The notes: a model not told the origin generated them from the sequence alone. 64,000 bases of DNA from Sulfopaludibacter sp035551455 (GCA_035551455.1 DASZMZ010000142.1:31238-95237); one strand, 5' to 3'; positions 52,393-61,277 are shown, counted from the stretch's first letter. Numbers and translations: made by a program.

Positions 52393-52854
52393 ATGAAGCT
52401 AGTCGGTTGTTCCGTCACAGCAGTTCTCTCGGTTATGTGTCTGGGAATCGGTTATGCCAGCGGGCCAATAGGCGTATACGCGCTGGTAGAAAAGGTCGCA
52501 TTCGAACCCAGCGCGGACAAGCCAAATCAAATTAAAATCACCGGTGTCTTCATTACGGCCGAGGATGGGTCGTCGGGTCTGTATTCGGCGCCGCAACGGG
52601 GGTATCTCTACTTGGCGTTGCCACGAGGCAATGAGCAACTCGCACGCCGCGAGTGGGAGGACCTGAAGTCCATCGCCGGTTCCCGCCAGGTAGTGGGGCT
52701 TGGCTCCGTTTGGTCGGGGAGGGCGGGCGTGCGGGTCAGGAAATCGGATGAGGAGGCGAAGTCACCCGACGACTATCCGCTCGGAAACGGCTTGGTGAAG
52801 ATAAACCCAGACCAGCCGCGGGCCAAGGCACTACTGGAATACAAAGACCGGTGA
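52393..52854 (+). CDS. hypothetical exported protein
   Basis: 153 residues with a strong GGGAGGGGA ribosome-binding site and signal peptide (VTAVLSVMCLGIGYASG). The body opens GPIGVYALVEKVAFEPS and continues IKITGVFITAEDG; I believe I have seen this pattern in other acidobacterial secreted proteins, without a known function. It is 6 bases ahead of the desaturase-fusion gene, so it is probably the first gene of that operon. Confidence 0.65.
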   Translation: MKLVGCSVTAVLSVMCLGIGYASGPIGVYALVEKVAFEPSADKPNQIKITGVFITAEDGSSGLYSAPQRGYLYLALPRGNEQLARREWEDLKSIAGSRQVVGLGSVWSGRAGVRVRKSDEEAKSPDDYPLGNGLVKINPDQPRAKALLEYKDR

Positions 52855-52860
52855 ACGGGC

Positions 52861-53967
52861 ATGGCCTCCGTCGTATGGGAACACACACGGACAGGAATCT
52901 GGCGCTTCTCCCGGCGCGACGCCATTCTGGTGTGCCTGGCTGGGCTGCACGGCATAGCGCTTGCCGCCTGGCCCACGGCGTCGCTGATCGCCGTCGGAGT
53001 CTGGTGGAACGCAAACACCATCGCCCACAATTTTATCCACCGGCCTTTTTTCCGATCGACCGGATTGAACCGCACGTTCTCCGCTGCGTTGAGTATTCTC
53101 TTGGCCATTCCGCAGACACTCTGGCGCGACCGTCATCTGGCGCATCATGCGGGCGCATCATGGCGCTTGCGCCTCTCGCGGCAACTGATCGTCGAGACGG
53201 CGCTGGTCGTAAGTCTGTGGGCGTTTCTGGCGCTATTGCACTTGCGCTTTTTTCTGCTGGAATATCTTCCGGGATATCTCGCGGGATTGGGGTTGTGCGC
53301 GATGCAAGGGTATTGGGAGCACGCTGCAGGGTCGCCGACCAGCCATTACGGGTATCTTTACAATTTCTTCTGTTTCAATGACGGCTACCATGCCGAGCAC
53401 CACGCCGATCCCTCCATTCACTGGACCGCGCTGCCCCACTGCGCCCCGGTCGGAGCGGCAACCAGCGGTTGGCCGCCCCTGCTGCGCTGGCTCGACATTC
53501 GGCCTCTGGAAGCGCTTGAGCGCCTGGTGTTGAGGTCGCCGGGTTTACAGCGCTTCGTTCTGAGGAGTCACCGGCGAGCCTTCCAGCGTCTTCTCCCGCA
53601 GCTAAAGACCGTTCGCCGCGCCACCATTGTGGGAGGCGGCCTCTTTCCCAGAACGGCGTTGATTCTCAGAGAACTGCTGCCTGCAGCACACCTCACCGTC
53701 ATGGATTCGAACGCGCGGAATCTTCAGATCGCGCGTACGTTCCTGGGCGACACAATCGAGTGTCGCCACGAGCGCTATACCAATGGCGGATCGCTCGATT
53801 GCGACCTCACGGTCATCCCGTTGTGCCTGGAGGGCGACCGAGCGGAGATCTATCGCTATCCACCCTCTACCGCGGTGCTGGTACATGATTGGATCTGGCA
53901 TCGCCGCGGACCAGGAACAATCGTTTCCGTGGTGCTGCTCAAACGTCTCAACCTGGTCCAGCCATGA
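52861..53967 (+). CDS. fatty-acid desaturase-like protein fused to a C-terminal Rossmann domain
   Basis: 368 residues. The membrane part (1-210) has the three histidine boxes of the membrane desaturase/hydroxylase family: HNFIH at 56-60, RHLAHH with H92/H95/H96, and YHAEHH with H177/H180/H181, between hydrophobic helices. Residues about 252-368 are a soluble alpha/beta unit opening TIVGGGLFPRTALIL with an acidic VMDSN after the second strand, methyltransferase-like but lacking clear later motifs. This fusion is unusual. The TGA overlaps the ATG of the sulfatase-like gene (53964), indicating a shared pathway, probably on a membrane lipid. Confidence 0.75.
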   Translation: MASVVWEHTRTGIWRFSRRDAILVCLAGLHGIALAAWPTASLIAVGVWWNANTIAHNFIHRPFFRSTGLNRTFSAALSILLAIPQTLWRDRHLAHHAGASWRLRLSRQLIVETALVVSLWAFLALLHLRFFLLEYLPGYLAGLGLCAMQGYWEHAAGSPTSHYGYLYNFFCFNDGYHAEHHADPSIHWTALPHCAPVGAATSGWPPLLRWLDIRPLEALERLVLRSPGLQRFVLRSHRRAFQRLLPQLKTVRRATIVGGGLFPRTALILRELLPAAHLTVMDSNARNLQIARTFLGDTIECRHERYTNGGSLDCDLTVIPLCLEGDRAEIYRYPPSTAVLVHDWIWHRRGPGTIVSVVLLKRLNLVQP

Positions 53968-55724
53968 GAGGCGCGAGCCTTCTGCTGGTCTTTCTTGCGG
54001 CGAAGTGGGCCGTCGTATGGGGCCACGCCGGCCCACCTTCGGGTCTGGCGCTAGTGGCATACATGTGGCAGGATGCGGCGGTCGCGCTGGCGTTTGCGGC
54101 GCTGGACATCGGCCTGCAAACCTTGGGCGCGACCACCCGGATTGCCTGGTCGATTTACTGGGCTGCGGCGATATACGCAGCCATCAACATACCGGTGGGA
54201 CGCGTTTTATTCACGCCACTGACACGACCGATGCTGCGGGCCGCTCGCGGGCCGCTCGCCGATTCCATTCTGCAATATGTGACAGCGTCCAATATTTTGC
54301 TGATGGCCGCGGTGTTGATCGCGGCCGCCGTTCTGCCACGGCTGCTGAGGCAATCGCCCCGCCAGTTGGCGATATGGGGGCCAGCCTGCACCATTGCAGT
54401 GGTCCTGATGGGGCCGATGGCGGACAGGCGAGTGGACACGCACGGCATGGATCGCAACGTGATTACGGCGTTGATGGGCAGCGGACTCCCGCGGCTAACC
54501 ACGCAAGCCGGAGCGGGCGACTACCGGGAATCACGCTTCCCAACTGACAGACCGGCCGAGGACTTGGCAGAGTTTGCCGGATCCGCCCGTGGACTCAACA
54601 TCGTGATGATCAGTCTCGAATCCACCGCTGCCCAGTACCTGCCTCTTTATGGCGCGCCCGATGACGGCCGGCCCGACCCGATGCCGAATCTGAGTGGCCT
54701 GGCCCAGCGGGCCCTGGTATTCGAGAACGCATACGCGGTTTACCCCGAGAGCATCAAAGGATTGTTCTCGGTTTTGTGTTCCGAGTTCCCAGCTTTCGAT
54801 AGCCGGCCCGAGGAGTACGAAAACCGGCAATGCCGTTCCGTGGCCACGGTTCTGGAGAACGCCGGTTACCGCACAGCCATGTTCCACTCGGGGCGCTTCG
54901 ACTACCTGGGGATGCAATCGATCATTCGCCATCGCGGGTACCAGACACTGGAAGACGCCGGCGATATCGGCGGCAATCACAATTCGAGCTTCGGAGTGGA
55001 CGAGCCCGCCACCGTATCACGAATGCTGGCCTGGATCGACGGCCTGCCGCGCGGGCAAAGGTTTTTCCTGACATATTTGCCCATCGCGGGCCATCACCCG
55101 TATGCCACGCCAGAGCGTGGACCCTTCCACGGAACCGATGAAATCGATCAGTACCGCAACGCATTGCATTATGGGGACGCTTCGCTGGGCGTTCTCAGAG
55201 AAGGGTTAAGGGCACGCGGGCTGGAGCAAAACACGGTTTGGGTGATCTACGGCGACCACGGGGAAGCGTTCCATCAACACGAGGCCAACTACGGCCACAC
55301 ATTCTTCGTGTACGAAGAAAATGTTCACGTCCCGTTTCTGATCGCCGCGCCCGGCTCGATGCGCCGGCAGCAACGCGTAAGCAAAGTGGTCAGTTTAATT
55401 GACACCGCCCCGACAATCCTCGATCTGATGGGTCTTCCGCCGCCGGTGACTTACCAGGGTCGAACGATGCTGGATGGTGCGCCGCGGATGGCGCTTTTCT
55501 TTGCGGACTACTCGCTGGGACTTCTGGGTCTGCGCGATCGGCAGTGGAAGTTCGTCTACGAGATCGGCTCGGGCCGGACAAAGCTGTTCGATTTGACGGT
55601 AGATCCGCGGGAGAAAGCAGACGTGTCGGCACTCGACGCTCCCCGAGTGTCGTGGTATGGCCAGATACTGCGCGTTTGGTGCAGTGCGCAGAAAAGCTAT
55701 ATCTCTCAGAGAGCGGTCCGCTGA
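53964..55724 (+). CDS. membrane sulfatase/LTA synthase-like phosphotransferase
   Basis: 586 residues from the ATG at 53964, overlapping the previous stop. The N-terminal 170 residues hold four or five transmembrane helices; the C-terminal alkaline-phosphatase-superfamily domain has NIVMISLEST for the first metal site, YPESIKGLFSVLC around a likely Ser/Thr nucleophile, and YGDHGEAFHQH with metal-binding D and H. This is the plan of lipoteichoic-acid synthase and phosphoethanolamine transferases, which move a head group from a phospholipid. A lipid-modifying role is inferred from this and from its desaturase-like partner. Confidence 0.82.
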   Translation: MRGASLLLVFLAAKWAVVWGHAGPPSGLALVAYMWQDAAVALAFAALDIGLQTLGATTRIAWSIYWAAAIYAAINIPVGRVLFTPLTRPMLRAARGPLADSILQYVTASNILLMAAVLIAAAVLPRLLRQSPRQLAIWGPACTIAVVLMGPMADRRVDTHGMDRNVITALMGSGLPRLTTQAGAGDYRESRFPTDRPAEDLAEFAGSARGLNIVMISLESTAAQYLPLYGAPDDGRPDPMPNLSGLAQRALVFENAYAVYPESIKGLFSVLCSEFPAFDSRPEEYENRQCRSVATVLENAGYRTAMFHSGRFDYLGMQSIIRHRGYQTLEDAGDIGGNHNSSFGVDEPATVSRMLAWIDGLPRGQRFFLTYLPIAGHHPYATPERGPFHGTDEIDQYRNALHYGDASLGVLREGLRARGLEQNTVWVIYGDHGEAFHQHEANYGHTFFVYEENVHVPFLIAAPGSMRRQQRVSKVVSLIDTAPTILDLMGLPPPVTYQGRTMLDGAPRMALFFADYSLGLLGLRDRQWKFVYEIGSGRTKLFDLTVDPREKADVSALDAPRVSWYGQILRVWCSAQKSYISQRAVR

Positions 55725-55847
55725 AGAATCTCGGTCGTGCGACCCGGAGCAGGCATATATTCAATCTGTTGCTCTCCCAAAACACCTACCCCACGCCCCC
55801 TCCCACCAGCCATCCGCTGAGTAAGCACACCGTCCCTGCCGGACATG

Positions 55848-56408
55848 TTAGTTTTGGTTCTCGCACGCACGTCCTGTGGACAAAATCTCCAGTGCCCGAT
55901 CGGTCACTAGAGGCCAAAACGGGAACCCTCTCGGCTCGGTAATCACAGCTGGAGTGGGAAGCCAGACTGTACCGTCGGGGATGACTTCGTTTGTGCTGAT
56001 ACTGCGGCCCACACTCTTCATCTTGACAGCCTTACGATCCTTGATGATCCACGACTCCTGCACCTTCATCTGGCCGGTCAAGTCGATGGTCCGCTCCAGA
56101 CTGCTGAGTTGCGCATTCTTGCCGATGACATACTTGTCGTATATGGTCCAATCGCCCGTGTCATCCACCGTGGTGAGGAAAACGGACGCCACGCGCCTAT
56201 TTGTATAGTCGATCCTCGCGACCAACGGAGCACTTTTCAATGCCGCCTTCGAGGTGGTCCACAACTCCTCGGTCCGAAAGGCGCACCACTTCTCGTTTTC
56301 GCCCGCAAGCAAGTATACGCTGCGGTGACTCGGCGCCTGCGCTGCGGACCAGGTTGCAACCGAACAGAGGAGCCCAACTGCGACCATTACGCGAGCTTTA
56401 GTGACCAT
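55848..56408 (-). CDS. hypothetical exported protein, related to 45270-45815
   Basis: 186 residues from the ATG at 56408 (signal VMVAVGLLCSVATWSAAQ); an in-frame ATG at 56450 overlaps the stop of the ribbon-helix-helix gene but would place 14 residues before the signal. The segment WTIYDKYVIGKNAQLSSLERTID to GFPFWPLV matches the protein at 45270 by eye. No enzymatic motif is visible. The function of this lineage-specific family is unknown. Confidence 0.65.
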   Translation of the reverse strand: MVTKARVMVAVGLLCSVATWSAAQAPSHRSVYLLAGENEKWCAFRTEELWTTSKAALKSAPLVARIDYTNRRVASVFLTTVDDTGDWTIYDKYVIGKNAQLSSLERTIDLTGQMKVQESWIIKDRKAVKMKSVGRSISTNEVIPDGTVWLPTPAVITEPRGFPFWPLVTDRALEILSTGRACENQN

Positions 56409-56446
56409 TTGGATGTTCGGCCTCGCAACGGACAGCGCTGCGCCCG

Positions 56447-56665
56447 TCATTGTCGGTCGGGGTTCAGCACTCGCTCGTACAGGCCGGCTTCATCAACCGC
56501 TTGACCGATTCTGCGGAGAGCATCAAGCCGCTGCTGGCCACGCTGGCGCTCGTCGAAGAAGCGCCGGACCGCCTGTTCCATCAGCTCATCGCGGCTCCGG
56601 TAGTGGCCCATGGCGAGTTCCTGCTCGACCTGTCTTGCTAAATCCGCCGGCAGCGTTACCTCCAT
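56447..56665 (-). CDS. ribbon-helix-helix protein, antitoxin-like
   Basis: 72 residues. MEVTLPADLARQVEQELAMG followed by YRSRDELMEQAVRRFF is a ribbon-helix-helix (CopG/ParD-like) DNA-binding pattern. Such proteins usually precede a ParE or PIN toxin, but the next gene on this strand is the exported protein at 55848, with the TGA and a possible ATG overlapping at 56447-56450. It is therefore an orphan antitoxin or a plain small repressor. Confidence 0.7.
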   Translation of the reverse strand: MEVTLPADLARQVEQELAMGHYRSRDELMEQAVRRFFDERQRGQQRLDALRRIGQAVDEAGLYERVLNPDRQ

Positions 56666-56768
56666 GACCGTCTCCTCTCTTCATTCTAGGCGTTCGCGGC
56701 GCCATAACAAGGGTGATGGTCGAAGGAGTACGTAGCAACCTGTCCGCCCAAGAATCCCAAACCACACA

Positions 56769-56804
56769 TTGACAAACGATATCGACAGTCGATATCATTC
56801 CCTC
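56769..56804 (+). promoter_or_regulatory. PadR promoter with embedded palindromic operator
   Basis: TTGACA (-35, 56769-56774) and TATCAT (-10, 56793-56798) are 18 bases apart. The spacer and -10 contain the perfect 19-base palindrome GATATCGACAGTCGATATC at 56778-56796. Transcription should start at or next to the GTG at 56805. The PadR product is the obvious candidate to bind here. Confidence 0.75.
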
Positions 56805-57137
56805 GTGGCCAAACCAACCGACATCCTCCCCGGTACGCTCGATCTCCTCATCCTCAGAACCCTGGAACTCAGCCCCCTACACGGCGTCGCCATTGCCGAC
56901 CGCATCGAACAGGTCACTCGCGGCGTCTTTCTCGTCGGCCCCGGTTCGCTCTTCCCCGCGCTCCACCGCCTTACCGCTAACGGTTGGATCAAAGGAGAAT
57001 GGACGGAATCGGAAACGAAACGCCGCGTCAAAGCCTACACCCTGACCCCCTCCGGACGCTCTCAACTGGCCGCGGAGAAGCGCAACTGGAAAAATGTCTT
57101 CACCGCCATGAACCGCGCCCTCGCCGAGGAGAGCTAA
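56805..57137 (+). CDS. PadR family transcriptional regulator
   Basis: 110 residues from the GTG at 56805. I prefer this start because the upstream TTG at 56769 is the -35 hexamer. The winged-helix pattern is clear: LPGTLDLLILRTLELSPLHG, then ADRIEQVTRG, PGSLFPALHRLTANGWIKGEW and YTLTPSGRSQLAAE, the PadR hallmark. It is probably an autorepressor controlling itself and the permease gene, which starts with no gap after its stop. PadR plus large permease is a standard Acidobacteriota pairing. Confidence 0.93.
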   Translation: MAKPTDILPGTLDLLILRTLELSPLHGVAIADRIEQVTRGVFLVGPGSLFPALHRLTANGWIKGEWTESETKRRVKAYTLTPSGRSQLAAEKRNWKNVFTAMNRALAEES

Positions 57138-59807
57138 ATGGCCTTCCTCCGCCGTGTCCGTACAATTCTCGACCTCCTGTTTCACCGCGATGCCGTCGAA
57201 ACCGAACTCGACCAGGAGGTCCAGGAGTTCTACCGAACCATGGTCGACCGCTACATCGAGCGCGGACTCCCCGAGCAGGAAGCCCGCCGCTTGGCCCGAA
57301 TCAACTTTGGCCATCCTGAAAGCGTCAAGGAGGAGGTCCGCGATTCCCGAGCCGGGGCTGCGCTCGCCTCGACCGTGCGCAACGTAAGTTACGCCTTGCG
57401 CAGCCTGCGGAAAGCCCCCCTCTTTGCCCTGCTGACCATTCTCATGCTCGCCGTCGGCATCGGTGCCAACGCCACCATCTTCTCCGTCGTCAGCCGCTTC
57501 GTCTTACGCCATCCGTCCGTCGGAGACCCCGCCAGACTGATGGCCCTACACACCACCCAAGCCGGAGCCTCCTGCTGCGGTAACTTCAGTTGGCCGCTTT
57601 ACACGGATGTGCGCGACCAGGCGAAATCCTTCTCCGGCGTGACGGCATACTTCGATTTGCTACCCGCCTCCATCGACGGCGCCGGTGAGCCGGAACGCGT
57701 CTGGGGCCAGGCCGTCACCGCGAATTTCTTCACCGTCGCGCAACTCGCCATGGCCGTCGGCCGCGGCTTCACGCCCGAGGAAGAGCATCTACCGGCGGTC
57801 GTGCTCAGTCATCGTTTGTGGCAGCGCCGGTTTGGCGCCGATCCCGCCATTGCCGGTAAGTCCGTCCGCCTGTCCGGCCGGCCCTATACCGTCGTCGGCG
57901 TCGCGCCATCCGGTTTCCGCGGCCTGGATATTATCCTCGATGCGCAGTTCTGGGTGCCTCTGGACAACATCGATCACTTGCAGCCGAACACCGCGAATCG
58001 CACGTCTCGGAATTACCACTGGCTCGCCGTGGCTGGCCGTCTCGCTCCCGGTGTAACGCCGCCTCAAGCCGCCGCCGAACTCCAGGTTCTCGGCCAGCGT
58101 TTCGCCAAGACCTTCCCCGATTCCATACCCGCCGCGGATAGAGACAGTGGCTTCCGCATGGAGACGGCCGGTTCGCTCCCGCCGCGCGATCGATCCACCA
58201 TAATGATGTTCTTCGCCGCCCTGTCCGCCGTGGCGCTCCTGGTTCTGTGCATCGCCTGCGCCAACGTCGCAAACCTCTCGCTGGCTCAAGCCACCGGACG
58301 CCGGCGCGAGATGGCCGTGCGCCTCGCCTTGGGCGCCACCCACGGCCACCTGCTGCGCCAGATGCTCACCGAAAGCCTCCTGCTCTCACTGGCGGGCGGC
58401 GTGTTCGGTGTCGCGCTCTCGTTATGGGCCACCAAAGCCCTCGCCGCGTTCCGTCTGGCCGCCCCCGTGCCTCTCGATCTCACAGTCAGTGTCAATTCCA
58501 CGGTCCTGCTCTATGCCTTCGTGCTGTGCGTCGGAGCGGGCATTCTGTTCGGCCTGGCGCCGGCCTGGTCGGTGGCGCGTCCCGTCATCGCCAGCACCCT
58601 CAAAGGCGAGGAGCCACTCGCGCGCGCCGGCCGCCTGTTCAGTTTGAGGAATCTCCTGGTGATCTCCCAAATCGCGATGTCGCTGGTTCTGCTCAGCGCC
58701 ACGGGACTCTTCTTGCGCAGCCTCGGCAACGCCTCCCGCATCGATATCGGCTTCCGTTCGAAGGCCGTTCTCCTGATGTCCATCGATCCGCGGCTCCATG
58801 GCTACAGCGCCCAGCGCTCCACGCAACTGTTCGACAGTGTGCGCCAGCGCGTGGCCCACCTTCCCGGCGTGATCTCGGCCGCATGGACCGACGCCGTGCC
58901 GCTCTCCGGCGGTCATCGCAGTGACGGCTTCCAAGTGGAAGGCAAGCCGGCTCCGTCAGGAACCGCAATCGTCGATCTCTATATGGCGACCCCCGGTTAC
59001 TTCGACACCATGGCCATCCCGCTCCTCGCCGGCCGCGAATTCGAGAGCGACAGCGCAACCTCGCCCAGGACCGCCGTCGTCAACGAATTGTTCGCGCAGC
59101 GCTTCTTCGAAAACACGAACCCGCTCGGCCGGCACGTCCGCGACGGCAACCGCCTCTACGAAATCATCGGCGTCGTGAAGAACACCAAATCCCGCACCTT
59201 GGGTGAGGATCCCCGGCCCATTCTCTACCGGTCGCTCGCCCAGGACTCCGCCGCCGATCCATCCATGTCGGGCTACACGCTCCTGGTCCACTACGCCGGC
59301 GATCCCGGCCCGCTTGCCAGCGCCGCCGGTGCGGAGATCCACGCCCTGGACCGCTCGCTCGCCATCTTTAACGTCGCCACCATGGAGGAGCACCTCACCG
59401 ACGCGCTGTTTCTCCCGCGACTCGCAGGAACGCTGTTCGGCATCTTCGGCTCGCTCGGGCTCTCGCTCGCCGCGGTCGGACTGTACGGTGTGATCAGTTA
59501 CTGGGTCAGCCGCCGCACTCGCGAAATCGGCATCCGCCTGGCCATCGGCGCCAGAGCCGGCGAGGTGCAGCGCCTCATCATCCGCCAGGGAATGACCCTC
59601 GCCCTCGTCGCGTTGATCCCCGGCCTCGCGGCCGCATGGGGCTTTGCCAGGCTGTTCACCAGCTTCCTCTACGGCGTCCCCGCCCATGACGCCGCCACCT
59701 TCACTCTGGTCCCGCTCTTTCTCGCAGTCGTCGCACTCCTGGCCTGCTGGATTCCCTCCCGCCGCGCCGCTAAAGTCGACCCCAGCACTGCCCTCCGTCA
59801 CGAATAG
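57138..59807 (+). CDS. FtsX/MacB-type permease, acidobacterial orphan (ADOP) family
   Basis: 889 residues. The N-terminal 80 residues (LFHRDAVETELDQEVQEF, EARRLARINFG) form the conserved cytoplasmic start of this family. Two MacB-like halves follow, each with a periplasmic domain and FtsX-type helices: LFALLTILMLAVGIGANATIF near 95, a helix group near 350-460, and the C-terminal YGVISYWVSRRTREIGIRLAIGA segment. No ATPase is adjacent, hence orphan permease. It directly follows padR. A near-identical fragment of its C-terminal region sits at 62856-63130. Confidence 0.93.
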   Translation: MAFLRRVRTILDLLFHRDAVETELDQEVQEFYRTMVDRYIERGLPEQEARRLARINFGHPESVKEEVRDSRAGAALASTVRNVSYALRSLRKAPLFALLTILMLAVGIGANATIFSVVSRFVLRHPSVGDPARLMALHTTQAGASCCGNFSWPLYTDVRDQAKSFSGVTAYFDLLPASIDGAGEPERVWGQAVTANFFTVAQLAMAVGRGFTPEEEHLPAVVLSHRLWQRRFGADPAIAGKSVRLSGRPYTVVGVAPSGFRGLDIILDAQFWVPLDNIDHLQPNTANRTSRNYHWLAVAGRLAPGVTPPQAAAELQVLGQRFAKTFPDSIPAADRDSGFRMETAGSLPPRDRSTIMMFFAALSAVALLVLCIACANVANLSLAQATGRRREMAVRLALGATHGHLLRQMLTESLLLSLAGGVFGVALSLWATKALAAFRLAAPVPLDLTVSVNSTVLLYAFVLCVGAGILFGLAPAWSVARPVIASTLKGEEPLARAGRLFSLRNLLVISQIAMSLVLLSATGLFLRSLGNASRIDIGFRSKAVLLMSIDPRLHGYSAQRSTQLFDSVRQRVAHLPGVISAAWTDAVPLSGGHRSDGFQVEGKPAPSGTAIVDLYMATPGYFDTMAIPLLAGREFESDSATSPRTAVVNELFAQRFFENTNPLGRHVRDGNRLYEIIGVVKNTKSRTLGEDPRPILYRSLAQDSAADPSMSGYTLLVHYAGDPGPLASAAGAEIHALDRSLAIFNVATMEEHLTDALFLPRLAGTLFGIFGSLGLSLAAVGLYGVISYWVSRRTREIGIRLAIGARAGEVQRLIIRQGMTLALVALIPGLAAAWGFARLFTSFLYGVPAHDAATFTLVPLFLAVVALLACWIPSRRAAKVDPSTALRHE

Positions 59808-59990
59808 CCGGTACCGCTGCGCAGCAATTCCCCGTTTAGGACGCGGCCATCAGCCGGCGTCACGTCTGCCACCGTGCGCCCAGGGTTAGCAGCAAGCGCG
59901 GGCAGGGACACGATGCTGGGATGTACTGCGGACCAACGCGCTTGCGGCGGTTTCGCTGCATTTTGAAGGCGCCAGCAAATAAAAACTTGC

Positions 59991-60021
59991 TGATAAACGA
60001 TAAATAGGTTATTGTTTATCA
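59991..60021 (+). promoter_or_regulatory. inverted repeat before the DUF2975-XRE operon
   Basis: TGATAAAC at 59991-59998 and GTTTATCA at 60014-60021 are exact inverse copies, ending four bases before the DUF2975 start codon, with GATAAATAG between them. It is a likely binding site for the XRE regulator of this operon and overlaps the expected promoter and ribosome site. Confidence 0.65.
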
Positions 60022-60025
60022 ATAA

Positions 60026-60565
60026 ATGACTCGTCTGGAGCCCACCATGAAACATCCCACTGCGTCGTTCGCGACCCGGGTCACCTTGCGTATCCTGATC
60101 GTTCTCAATTGGATTTTCGGTTCGCTGATCTTCGGGATGCTGGCGATGAGCTTCCAGGCCGAGGATTGGACCTGGCGAGCGTTCGGCGTCGGCCCGGTCG
60201 CCGGTCACGAAGGCATGGTCGCAGGGATGCGGGCCATCATGGTGATCGGCATCGCAGGAACACCCATTACCTACGTTGTGTTCAGCCGGCTGCTGAGGAT
60301 TGTCGAATCGGTGCGCACAGGTGAGGCATTCACCGCGGACAATGCCAGGCGGCTGCGGACCATCGCCTGGGCGATGGTCGGCCTCGAGGTGCTGCACATC
60401 TGCGTCGTCGCGATTGCGTCCGCGGTCTCAAGCAAAGAAGTGCCGTTGCACATCAATAGCAATATCCACATCACCGGCTGGCTCGCGATCCTCATGCTGT
60501 TCGTACTCGCGCAGGTGTTCCTGGAAGGGACGCGCATGCGGGAGGATCTTGAAGGCACCGTCTGA
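60026..60565 (+). CDS. DUF2975-like membrane protein
   Basis: 179 residues with four transmembrane helices: VTLRILIVLNWIFGSLIFGML, MVIGIAGTPITYVVFSRLL, a helix around IAWAMVGLEVLHICVVAIA and a last one near GWLAILMLFVLAQVF. The helix following the third loop, EAFTADNARRLRTIAW, is the typical DUF2975 feature. These proteins are nearly always paired with a small XRE regulator, as here. Function is unknown. Confidence 0.82.
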   Translation: MTRLEPTMKHPTASFATRVTLRILIVLNWIFGSLIFGMLAMSFQAEDWTWRAFGVGPVAGHEGMVAGMRAIMVIGIAGTPITYVVFSRLLRIVESVRTGEAFTADNARRLRTIAWAMVGLEVLHICVVAIASAVSSKEVPLHINSNIHITGWLAILMLFVLAQVFLEGTRMREDLEGTV

Positions 60566-60828
60566 TGGCCATTGTCGTGAAACTCGATGACCTGCTGCAC
60601 GCGCGGCGCATGACCCTGACGGAACTCGCCGAGCGCATCGACATCACCCTCGCCAACCTGTCGATCCTGAAAACCGGCAAGGCGCGGGCCGTCCGCTTCT
60701 CTACGCTCGAGGCAATCTGCGGCGTGCTCGGCTGCCAACCGGGCGACCTGCTCGAATTTCAACCCGATTCCGGCGCGCCGGAGAACCACTCGTCCGCGCC
60801 GCTTGCTGAGAATGGAGACTTGCAATGA
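60565..60828 (+). CDS. XRE-type helix-turn-helix regulator
   Basis: 87 residues starting within the stop of DUF2975 (TGATGG). The helix-turn-helix is MTLTELAERIDITLANLSILKTGKARAVRFSTLEAICGVLGC, the YozG/Cro-C1-like class that accompanies DUF2975. The remainder is a short tail. It likely regulates its own operon through the repeat at 59991. The stop overlaps the next ATG. Confidence 0.88.
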   Translation: MAIVVKLDDLLHARRMTLTELAERIDITLANLSILKTGKARAVRFSTLEAICGVLGCQPGDLLEFQPDSGAPENHSSAPLAENGDLQ

Positions 60829-61277
60829 ATTCGACTTCTACCACCGTTTCACTGGCCGCTCCGGCCTCCGTCGAGAGCCACGTTTCTCTCGCGCGGCTCT
60901 ACGTGCTGCGTGCGATGTACCTGGTGTTGGCCATCGGCGGCGGCATCGCGTTTCTGCCGCAGTTGATAGGCCACGAGCCGACGGCGCGCGGGGTAATCCC
61001 GAGCATGCTCGCCGGAATGTGGCTGCTTGCCTGTTTCGGGCTTCGCTACCCGCTGCAGATGCTTCCGATCCTGCTCTTCGAGCTGGCGTGGAAGACCATC
61101 TGGCTCGTCGACTACGGACTACCGCAATGGATGGCGGGCGTGAACACGCCGGTATTCAAAGAGGATTTCAAAATGATCGCGTTGGGCCCCGTAATCTTCA
61201 CCCTGGTTATCCCTTGGGGATACGTCTACCGGCATTACCTGAAGAACCCGGGGACACGTTGGCGCCAGGCACGGTGA
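60825..61277 (+). CDS. hypothetical membrane protein
   Basis: 150 residues with four hydrophobic segments (LARLYVLRAMYLVLAIGGG, GVIPSMLAGMWLLACFGL, LQMLPILLFELAWKTIWLV, MIALGPVIFTLVIPWGYVY). Its ATG overlaps the XRE stop by four bases, so it is the third gene of the operon. I recognise no family; conserved-looking W and P residues suggest a small sensor or scaffold. Confidence 0.7.
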   Translation: MNSTSTTVSLAAPASVESHVSLARLYVLRAMYLVLAIGGGIAFLPQLIGHEPTARGVIPSMLAGMWLLACFGLRYPLQMLPILLFELAWKTIWLVDYGLPQWMAGVNTPVFKEDFKMIALGPVIFTLVIPWGYVYRHYLKNPGTRWRQAR

